From the NCBI GenBank assembly GCA_021647535.1, contig JAKIUO010000037.1, positions 1 to 18,766 of the forward strand: 18,766 nt of DNA. The letters are read 5' to 3'. Positions 12,989 to 18,766 of this stretch are shown here, one piece after another; the first letter of the stretch is position 1; the number at the start of each line of letters is the position of its first letter. This DNA is from Hyphomicrobiaceae bacterium. Lineage in GTDB: Bacteria; Pseudomonadota; Alphaproteobacteria; Rhizobiales; JAKIUO01. The notes under the pieces are model-generated. The model searched no databases, was not told the DNA's origin, and worked only from the letters and a program-made list of their open reading frames with translations. A program made the position numbers and the translations under genes.

Positions 12989-13972
12989 TTAATCAACAGT
13001 CTGATTGTCGCGGCAGGAAGTGTTCTTCCATTTGAGGGCGAAGGAGCTGTTGTTTTGCACATACGCGCTTAAATCCAGTTGGCAAAGTGTTTGCACGTCA
13101 CAGCTGGCCCCTTCAAGACCGCGTCCGGTCATCTGACAGTTCCAACCCTCAGGGCGACGCTCAATGTGATAGAGATTATAACGAGCCAGTGGTTTGTGGG
13201 GATGGTTTGAAACGGAGGCCGAAGGGATGCCGACGACGGGAATACGTCCAGCAGGGCCTTTCATGGCGCGGATTTTATGGGTGTGGTCGTGGCCGTGTAA
13301 AATGAGTTCGGCCCCGGCTTGTAGAAAAACCCGTCGCAGTTCTTGTGCGTCGCGCAGCCCCCGCACCCAGTTGCCAGCCAGGCTCATGGGCGGGTGATGG
13401 ATGAGCACAACACGAAACAGTTTTTCTTCCCCAAGAGCGAGCAGAATATCAAGCAGTTTTTTGCGCTGGTTGGCACCAAGGCGACCGGCGGCCACGAGCG
13501 GCATGGTAGGGATGGCCGAGGACAGGCCGATAATTGCCACATCGCCGCGTCGTCTGACATAGGGAAAGCCGGTGCGGGTTGATTTGTGGATATGGCTTTT
13601 GGCGCCATCATTGGTCATGAAGGCATTCCAGTGGCCGATGCCGCGTTTTTTGAGCAGGGGCACATAGACATCATGATTGCCGGGAACGACGCTGACGAGA
13701 TCACCACTCCCCAGTTTTTCCAGCCATTTCTGGGCCTGAATATATTCCTCATTCATGCCGAGATTGACAAGATCACCCGTGATGGCAATATGGTCAGGAT
13801 TTTCTTGCTGCAAATCGAGGGCGAGGCGGTCCAGTGTTGGGCGACAGTGAATGCCTTTGCGGCTCTTGTGCCAGTTTATATAGCCAAACAGGCGTTTGTT
13901 GACGAGCTCCAGACGACGCGGGGCCGGAAGGGGGCCAATGTGCAGGTCAGACATGTGAGCGAGTGTAAACAA
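12989..13972 (-). CDS. Calcineurin-like metallophosphoesterase
   Basis: Seen: 327 residues with the full set of metal-binding motifs in order: SDLHIG (D9, H11), ITGDLVN (D67), PGNHD (N99, H100), LIHHPP (H192/H193) and HGHDHTH (H228, H230). Known: this set defines the binuclear-metal calcineurin-like phosphoesterases, which include CpdA-type cyclic-nucleotide enzymes and many of unknown substrate. Inference: a cytosolic phosphodiesterase or phosphatase; there is no signal peptide. The last 50 or so residues, Cys- and Asn-containing, follow the catalytic fold and have no recognisable role. Start: TTG 13972, with GAGGAAGG 9 bases upstream just after an in-frame stop; the first ATG (13954) would remove most of the first beta strand. 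The neighbour TDT gene follows on the same strand; a Nudix gene is divergent. Confidence 0.88.
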   Translation of the reverse strand: MFTLAHMSDLHIGPLPAPRRLELVNKRLFGYINWHKSRKGIHCRPTLDRLALDLQQENPDHIAITGDLVNLGMNEEYIQAQKWLEKLGSGDLVSVVPGNHDVYVPLLKKRGIGHWNAFMTNDGAKSHIHKSTRTGFPYVRRRGDVAIIGLSSAIPTMPLVAAGRLGANQRKKLLDILLALGEEKLFRVVLIHHPPMSLAGNWVRGLRDAQELRRVFLQAGAELILHGHDHTHKIRAMKGPAGRIPVVGIPSASVSNHPHKPLARYNLYHIERRPEGWNCQMTGRGLEGASCDVQTLCQLDLSAYVQNNSSFALKWKNTSCRDNQTVD

Positions 13973-14034
13973 AACGCAAAGCCTTCCTCATAAATTTCAA
14001 ATTAACATATTTGTTTCTTTATCAGAACAGAATT

Positions 14035-14072
14035 GAGCCAATAATGCCATGTTGAAATGGTGGCAATGGCTC
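14035..14072. promoter_or_regulatory. Imperfect inverted repeat upstream of the Nudix gene
   Basis: GAGCCA (14035-14040) pairs with TGGCTC (14067-14072), and CCAT (14047-14050) pairs with ATGG (14057-14060) around a 6-base loop, leaving a mismatched middle; 11 of 16 positions pair overall. It lies in the 144-base divergent gap between the phosphoesterase and Nudix genes, 44 bases before the Nudix ATG. It could be an operator or a 5' leader hairpin; no T run follows, so it is not a terminator. Confidence 0.25.
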
Positions 14073-14116
14073 GAAATTGCTGAAAAATTTATAAATTTTA
14101 AGGAATACTGGCAGAT

Positions 14117-14578
14117 ATGCACAAACTTGTTGGCAGCCTTTTGCGGCCTTTTTGGCGTCTGACACGAGGTCTGACGCTGGGCGCACAGGGTATTGTTCTG
14201 GATGACCAGAAACGTGTTTTACTGGTGCGTCATGGCTATCGCCCTGGCTGGCATTTTCCCGGAGGGGGAGTTGAATGGGGGGAAACCCTGCTGGTGGCTT
14301 TGCAGCGTGAATTACATGAAGAAGCCGGTGTGGAGCTTGAAGGCGTGCCGCAACTACATGGAATATTTGCCAATTTCAAAAGCTTTCCCGGTGACCATGT
14401 GGCGGTTTATGTGGTGCGCCAATGGCGTTGCGATAAAACCCCGGCTCTAGGACTTGAGATCCGTGAGCAGAAATTCTTTGCGCTCGATGATTTGCCGCCA
14501 GAGTTGGTGAGCGGTGCCCGCAATCGATTGGCAGAGCTCAATGGGGAACAGCAGGTTAGCTCAAGCTGGGTTGAGTGA
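14117..14578 (+). CDS. Nudix hydrolase
   Basis: Seen: 153 residues with a complete Nudix box, GGVEWGE (G-x5-E), seven residues, then RELHEEAGV, matching G-x5-E-x7-R-E-U-x-E-E-x-G-U. Before it are VLLVRHGYRPGWHFPGGG, the usual strands leading into the box. Known: Nudix enzymes cleave nucleoside diphosphates linked to another group, using Mg2+ held by the box glutamates. Substrate not predictable here. Start: ATG 14117; AAGGA at 14100-14104 is 12 bases away, longer than ideal, but an in-frame TAA at 14099-14101 rules out longer versions. The N-terminus, with MHKLVGSLLRPFWRL, is basic and amphipathic, perhaps a membrane-contact helix. It lies 129 bases before the Mla-type genes on the same strand and may or may not share their transcript. 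Confidence 0.9.
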   Translation: MHKLVGSLLRPFWRLTRGLTLGAQGIVLDDQKRVLLVRHGYRPGWHFPGGGVEWGETLLVALQRELHEEAGVELEGVPQLHGIFANFKSFPGDHVAVYVVRQWRCDKTPALGLEIREQKFFALDDLPPELVSGARNRLAELNGEQQVSSSWVE

Positions 14579-14707
14579 GGCTTTGAAAAGCGCGTCTTGA
14601 AGGCAACATAGTTTGACAAAAGAGCCATGTTTTGTGCCCGTCTCTTTCAAATAAGGTTTTTTTTTGGCAAGCTTCATGCTTATTTAATCATTCGTAACTG
14701 GTGAGCC

Positions 14708-15892
14708 GTGGCAATATCTGATGATGTTTTTGAGGGCTTTTCCCACTATGCAGACGACTCTGTGGGCCTTCATGTCGAACATGAGAGCAATATATTTCGC
14801 CTGAAAGTATCAGGTGAGTGGACGATCCGCGAGGTTGCACGGCTGCAGCGCGAGATCGACAATATCCTTATGCCCTCGACGCTTTTTTCAAATCATATCG
14901 GCGAAATTGAAATGGGAAAGTTGGACAGGCTGGATGTGGCCGGAGCCTGGCTGATCAACAGTACCAGAAAGAAATGGACCGCGCGTGGCTTGCAAACCCG
15001 TTTGACCGGGGCGGGCAATGAACATGAGACTTTGCTGGGTGAGGTGCGGCGCTCTGATGAAGCCGGACAACCGCAAATACGCAAAGAAAGCCCGTTTGCG
15101 CGCACATTGAATGATGCTCTTCAGGGGGTTGGTGGGCTTGGCCGTGACACGCTGATGATCCTTGGATTCCTGGGCACCATTGCCGCCAGTTTCGTTCATA
15201 GTGTGTTCAATCCCAGTCGTTTTCGCTGGGTGGCTTTTGTGCATCAGCTGGAACATGTGGGTTTTCGTGCTATTGGCATTGTCAGCCTGATCTGTTTTTT
15301 GATTGGTGCGGTTATTTTGCAACAGGGCATTGTGCAGCTGCGCTATTATGGTGCTGAACCCTTGTCCATTCATATGCTGGCGGTTCTGACCTTGCGGGAG
15401 GTCGGCGTATTGTTGACCGCCATCATTGTGGCGGGGCGTTCGGGCTCCGCTTTTACGGCTGAAATCGGCTCTATGAAAATGCGCGAGGAAATCGACGCCA
15501 TGCGCACCATCGGGCTTGATCCGATCGAGGTTCTGGTATTGCCAAGAGTGTTGGCCCTGATGGTTGCGGTCCCTGTGCTGGCCTTTATTGGCGATTTGAT
15601 GTGCCTGCTTGGCGGTGGCATGATGGCCTCGGTTTATCTTGGCCTTGACTGGTCGGCCTTTGTCGAAAACCTGCACGCCTCTGTGACCATGAACCATTTT
15701 CTGGCCGGTATGATCAAGACGCCGTTTGTGGCGCTGATCATCGGCATTGTGGGCTGTATGGAGGGGTTTAAGGTGGAAGGCTCGGCGGAAAGTCTGGGCT
15801 ATCATGTGACGGTTTCCGTGGTCAAAGCCATCTTTCTGGTGATTATCATTGATGCTGTGTTTGCCATGTTCCTCGCTGCGATAGGATTTTGA
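14708..15892 (+). CDS. mlaE: MlaE-family ABC permease with N-terminal STAS domain
   Basis: Seen: 394 residues. Residues 20-110 resemble an MlaB-like STAS domain (FRLKVSGEWTIREV, then LDRLDVAGAWLI). From about 135 the MlaE permease follows: an amphipathic helix, about five membrane segments, and the conserved cytoplasmic loop EIGSMKMREEIDAM at 252-265 that contacts the ATPase. Known: MlaE with MlaF, MlaD and MlaB moves phospholipids between the inner and outer membranes of Gram-negative bacteria. Here the MlaB function appears fused to the permease, a form often seen in alphaproteobacteria. Start: GTG 14708, because an in-frame TGA lies just upstream (14702-14704); the nearby GGTGAG is too close to be a good ribosome site, so translation may be weak. 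The stop nearly touches the next gene. Confidence 0.9.
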   Translation: MAISDDVFEGFSHYADDSVGLHVEHESNIFRLKVSGEWTIREVARLQREIDNILMPSTLFSNHIGEIEMGKLDRLDVAGAWLINSTRKKWTARGLQTRLTGAGNEHETLLGEVRRSDEAGQPQIRKESPFARTLNDALQGVGGLGRDTLMILGFLGTIAASFVHSVFNPSRFRWVAFVHQLEHVGFRAIGIVSLICFLIGAVILQQGIVQLRYYGAEPLSIHMLAVLTLREVGVLLTAIIVAGRSGSAFTAEIGSMKMREEIDAMRTIGLDPIEVLVLPRVLALMVAVPVLAFIGDLMCLLGGGMMASVYLGLDWSAFVENLHASVTMNHFLAGMIKTPFVALIIGIVGCMEGFKVEGSAESLGYHVTVSVVKAIFLVIIIDAVFAMFLAAIGF

Positions 15893-15894
15893 TC

Positions 15895-16719
15895 ATGAGC
15901 CAACAGATTGAAACCCGGCAAATTGAAACCCGGCAAATTGAAACAAAGAGCGTCGGGCGCGAGGCCGTTATTAGCGTGCGTCATCTGTCAAAACGCTTTG
16001 CGCAGCAGATTATTTTCGATGATCTCAGCCTTGATGTTTATCGGGGCGAGGTGCTGGGCATTGTCGGGGGCTCTGGAACCGGTAAATCCGTGTTGATGCG
16101 CTGTATCACCGGCCTTGTGCCTTATGGGGCCGGGACCATCGAGATTTTTGGCAAGGATGTGCAAAAACTGTCGGAACGCGAGCGCATCGCCATGGATACG
16201 CGGCTTGGGGTTTTGTTCCAGGATGGGGCTTTATTCGGGGCCTTGACCGTGTTGCAAAATATTCAGGTGCCGATGCGCGAGCACCTTGATATGCCCAAAA
16301 AAATGATGGACGAGCTTGCTTTGATCAAGCTGAAAATGGTCGGACTGCCCGCCAATGCGGCTTATAAATTCCCGTCCGAACTTTCCGGTGGCATGAAAAA
16401 ACGGGCTGGTCTGGCGCGGGCGTTGTCGCTTGATCCCGAGATCCTTTTTCTGGATGAGCCAACTTCCGGGCTTGATCCTATCGGGGCCGCCGCTTTTGAC
16501 CGGCTGATCCGTCAATTGCAGAGCACATTGGGGATCACAGTTTATATGGTGACCCATGATCTGGATAGTCTGTTTTCCATATGCGACCGTGTGGCTGTTT
16601 TGGCAGATTGGAAAATAGTGCGAACTGGTGTACCAGATGAGTTGCGTAAAATGCCGAATCACCCTTGGGTAGAGAGATATTTTTGTGGCGAACGCGCCAT
16701 GAGCAGATCGGTTAGCTAG
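15895..16719 (+). CDS. mlaF: MlaF-type ABC transporter ATPase
   Basis: Seen: 274 residues with Walker A GGSGTGKS (58-65), signature LSGGMKK (163-169), Walker B ILFLDE (183-188) and switch His221 in VTHDLDS. KRAGLARAL after the signature is typical of MlaF. Known: MlaF is the cytoplasmic ATPase driving the MlaE permease; the order here (E, F, D) supports it. Start: ATG 15895 has AGGA at 15883-15886 with an 8-base spacer; TTG 15889 is in frame but overlaps the mlaE stop and would place the codon only 2 bases after AGGA. Odd: residues 4-18 are three copies of QIETR (last one QIETK), not part of the ATPase fold. Spacing to mlaE is two bases, so the two are almost certainly cotranslated. Confidence 0.9.
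   Translation: MSQQIETRQIETRQIETKSVGREAVISVRHLSKRFAQQIIFDDLSLDVYRGEVLGIVGGSGTGKSVLMRCITGLVPYGAGTIEIFGKDVQKLSERERIAMDTRLGVLFQDGALFGALTVLQNIQVPMREHLDMPKKMMDELALIKLKMVGLPANAAYKFPSELSGGMKKRAGLARALSLDPEILFLDEPTSGLDPIGAAAFDRLIRQLQSTLGITVYMVTHDLDSLFSICDRVAVLADWKIVRTGVPDELRKMPNHPWVERYFCGERAMSRSVS
15904..15948 (+). repeat. Three 15-base tandem repeats at the start of mlaF
   Basis: Three consecutive units of CARATTGAAACCCGG, encoding QIETR, QIETR, QIETK. The first two differ only in the Gln codon (CAG, CAA); the third diverges in its last two codons (ACA AAG). Because the unit is a multiple of three, copy-number change by slippage would lengthen or shorten the N-terminus by five residues without breaking the frame. 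A recent expansion is inferred from the near identity. Confidence 0.85.
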
Positions 16720-16779
16720 GGCAGTACGGTAGGCTAGGGACGTGTCGATTGAACAATGAATGATGCGAACAGGTTTTAA

Positions 16780-18012
16780 ATGGAAACGAAAGCAAATCAT
16801 ATATTGATAGGGGCCTTCCTTTTGGTGGCGACCTTTGCTGGCTTTGCTTTTGTATTCTGGATACAAAATTATGGCACCGGCAACTCGGTCAATCGCTATT
16901 ATATCCTGTTCAAGGGGCCTGTGACGGGGCTGGCTCCGGCCAGCACGGTTTTGTTTAATGGTCTGAAAGTCGGCAAGATCGAAGCTTTCGAGATTGATCC
17001 CCTGGATCCGCGCAATACCAAAGTGCTGGTGACCATCCGCAAGACTATTCCGGTGCGCCGCAACTCCACAGCCCGCATCGTCTCACAAGGCCTGTCGGCC
17101 TATTCCTCGGTGATGGTGACGCCGGGTACACCGGATGAAAAAGTGCTGAAACCGCTGCCGGATGGAACATTGCCTGTCATTCTGGCCGTATCGGGCAGCG
17201 GGCGCTCCTTAATGGAAGCGGCACCCGAAGTGCTCAACAACGCCAATACCGTGCTGCGCCGTATTGATGAGCTGGTGGCCAATAATGAGAAGCTGGTGCG
17301 CGATACACTGAAAAATATTGAGGGCTTTACCAAAGAGCTGGATCGTAACAAGGGGCGCATTGCCAGCCTGATGGAAAATGCCGACCAGACCGTGGCAACG
17401 GCCAATCAGGCGGCTCAAAAAGCCAATGACACGCTGGCGCGGCTCGATAAAATTCTGGCTGATAATGAGAAGAAAATCAGTCTGACCATGGATAGCATTA
17501 CCAAAACGGCTCAAAACGCAGAGAGTTTTTCCCTGATGCTGAAAAACAATGAGCAGCCGGTCAGTGATATTTTGGCCAGTATTCGTGAAACCAGTAAAAA
17601 TGCCGAAAAATTCAGCGCCATGCTGGCCAGCAAAGACACAGATATCACGGCCATACTCGACAATGTGCGCACGATAAGCGAACAGTTTAAAACTGTCGCG
17701 GGCAAGCTTGAAGGCACGCTTGATAGTGTTTCTGGATTTGTTTCCAATGAAAATGGCACTTCAATGATGACCGAAATCTCTCTGGCAGCGACCTCGTTTA
17801 AAAACCTGGCAGAGAAACTGGACCAGTCGCTGGGCAATAGCGCCAAGGGCATGGCGCGTTTTGCCACAAATGGTCTGCGCGAATTTGAGGGTTTGATGCG
17901 AGAAGGACGCCGTATGGTCAAGGCCATGGAGCGCGTCATGAACAAGATTGAACGCAATCCGCAAGGATTGATATTTGGAGCTAAGCAAGTAAGAGAGTAT
18001 AAATCGAACTGA
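16780..18012 (+). CDS. mlaD: MlaD/MCE-family substrate-binding protein with long coiled coil
   Basis: Seen: 410 residues. A membrane anchor lies at about 8-28. The MCE domain spans about 38-120, with GLAPASTVLFNGLKVGKI at 50-67 and SQGLSAYSSVMVTPG at 102-116. From about 140 to 385 the protein is helical and polar, with repeats of 28 residues at 226-309 (see findings). Known: MCE proteins form hexameric rings in the periplasm that pass lipids between the membranes; E. coli MlaD is about 183 residues, so this is a long form in which the helices could build a tube, as in other extended MCE proteins. Start: ATG 16780 with AGG 6 bases before the spacer. The gap to mlaF is 60 bases with no terminator, so it belongs to the same operon. 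The start and domain order are clear; the function is inferred from the family and operon. Confidence 0.9.
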   Translation: METKANHILIGAFLLVATFAGFAFVFWIQNYGTGNSVNRYYILFKGPVTGLAPASTVLFNGLKVGKIEAFEIDPLDPRNTKVLVTIRKTIPVRRNSTARIVSQGLSAYSSVMVTPGTPDEKVLKPLPDGTLPVILAVSGSGRSLMEAAPEVLNNANTVLRRIDELVANNEKLVRDTLKNIEGFTKELDRNKGRIASLMENADQTVATANQAAQKANDTLARLDKILADNEKKISLTMDSITKTAQNAESFSLMLKNNEQPVSDILASIRETSKNAEKFSAMLASKDTDITAILDNVRTISEQFKTVAGKLEGTLDSVSGFVSNENGTSMMTEISLAATSFKNLAEKLDQSLGNSAKGMARFATNGLREFEGLMREGRRMVKAMERVMNKIERNPQGLIFGAKQVREYKSN

Positions 18013-18124
18013 TAATCTACAAAAGGTTCCGCGTATCGTCGGGTTTAGCGTGAAGATTGTCGAACAGCCTTTGGTTAATATGAGCAGTGTCAATGGTGTC
18101 GCTGGCGTATAGGTTGTGCAAGAC

Positions 18125-18766
18125 ATGCGAAAGGGGAAGCCGGTGTTGTTTAAAACCGGTTCTAAAATAGTCGGGGTATTGTTGTACCTTGTCCTGTCGA
18201 GTGGATTGACGGGGTGTACTGTTGCGTCTCTGGTCGGGGCCAATAGCGAGCCACCGCCTGCCACTTTTGACCTGCAGGTCAAGGCACATCGCGGGCTTGG
18301 ACGGTTTGAGGCGCAGATCGTCATCAATGAAGCTGCGGCTGTCGAAGCCTTGTCGAGCGCGCGCATCGCTATCAAAACCGGTCCGCACGAAATCAGCTAT
18401 TTTGCGGCTGCCGCCTGGACCGACAAGCTGCCACGTCTGTTGCAGTTGCGACTGGTGGAGAGCTTTGAAAACAGCCATATCGCCAAAGCCGTTGGCACGG
18501 GCGATGATCGCATCAGGGGGGATGTTGGTCTGTCCATGGAAATTCGTGATTTTCAGGTTGAGGTTCATAAAGGCGTCGCTCAGGCCCATATTCGCCTGTT
18601 CGTCAAGCTGGTGGATGAGGATCGGGGGCAATTGCTGGCTTCACGGGAATTTTCAGCCACCACCCATGCCAGCAGTGACAAAGCATCCGATGGCGTTGAA
18701 GCCCTTAACCAAAGCTATGATGTGGTCGCCAAAAAACTGATGCGCTGGATCGTCAAGCGCCGGATT
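18125..18766 (+). CDS. ABC-type transport auxiliary lipoprotein (PqiC-like), cut by window edge
   Basis: Seen: 214 codons to the right edge with no stop. A lipoprotein signal peptide ends in LSSGLTGC, with the lipidated Cys at residue 31. The mature part contains FDLQVKAHRG, ARIAIKTGPHEISYF, AAAAWTDKLPRLLQLRLVES and, near the end, FSATTHASSDKASDGVEALN. Known: this W-x-D-x-[LP]-x-x-[LV] pattern after a Y/F strand is that of the PqiC/YmbA-type auxiliary lipoproteins (DUF330/ABC transport auxiliary family), often the last gene of MCE operons. Inference: an outer-membrane lipoprotein that receives or anchors the MlaD tube. Start: ATG 18125 is chosen, but GTG 18143 has a better ribosome site (AAGGGGA, spacer 5) and gives a 25-residue signal peptide, so either may be right. 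It follows mlaD by 112 bases. Confidence 0.85.
   Translation, partial: MRKGKPVLFKTGSKIVGVLLYLVLSSGLTGCTVASLVGANSEPPPATFDLQVKAHRGLGRFEAQIVINEAAAVEALSSARIAIKTGPHEISYFAAAAWTDKLPRLLQLRLVESFENSHIAKAVGTGDDRIRGDVGLSMEIRDFQVEVHKGVAQAHIRLFVKLVDEDRGQLLASREFSATTHASSDKASDGVEALNQSYDVVAKKLMRWIVKRRI

Noticed and set aside
14613..14618. Perfect TTGACA hexamer upstream of mlaE
   Set aside because: No -10-like hexamer occurs 16-18 bases downstream, so a promoter is not supported.
14888..15805. Minus-strand open frame of 305 codons opposite mlaE
   Set aside because: Its composition (His, Gln, Arg-rich) is typical of the reverse strand of a membrane-protein gene; mlaE is well supported.

Overview
The window comes from a Gram-negative proteobacterium, most likely an alphaproteobacterium. 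The pointers are a STAS-MlaE permease followed by MlaF, a long MlaD and a PqiC-type lipoprotein, frequent GTG/TTG starts, and moderate GC by eye. The genus cannot be fixed from the sequence. It reads as chromosomal sequence: there is no transposase, integrase, phage gene, tRNA, rRNA or CRISPR array.

Layout. Bases 1-3819 are all on the minus strand: the start of a YeeE/YedE sulfur-compound transporter (cut by the window edge), a Crp/Fnr-type regulator with a start-codon problem, a LOG-family protein, a TetR/AcrR regulator and a small secreted protein with two cysteines. A 367-base divergent region with a TetR-style palindrome separates these from a plus-strand export operon, yhiI-rbbA-yhhJ (4187-9090). 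Next comes ovoA on the minus strand (9329-11521), the bifunctional enzyme that starts ovothiol synthesis. The minus strand continues with a TehA/SLAC1-type (TDT) channel and a calcineurin-like phosphoesterase. From 14117 the plus strand carries a Nudix hydrolase and then a phospholipid-trafficking locus of the Mla type: STAS-MlaE, MlaF, MlaD and an auxiliary lipoprotein cut by the right edge.

How the genes fit together. YhiI, RbbA and YhhJ should form one inner-membrane ABC-2 exporter with a periplasmic adaptor; the nearby TetR protein is the obvious candidate regulator. MlaE, MlaF, MlaD and the lipoprotein should form one envelope lipid transporter. OvoA and the YeeE-type transporter share a sulfur theme but are about 8 kb apart and may be unrelated.

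The most unusual features are non-coding or structural. A hairpin-rich repeat occurs twice (9138-9273 and 11776-11883), each time just 3' of a gene and in that gene's direction. The Crp/Fnr gene has family-like coding sequence upstream of its first usual start codon. MlaD contains a 28-residue coiled-coil repeat and MlaF begins with a QIETR triplication. I see no clearly new multi-gene system; most genes belong to known families.
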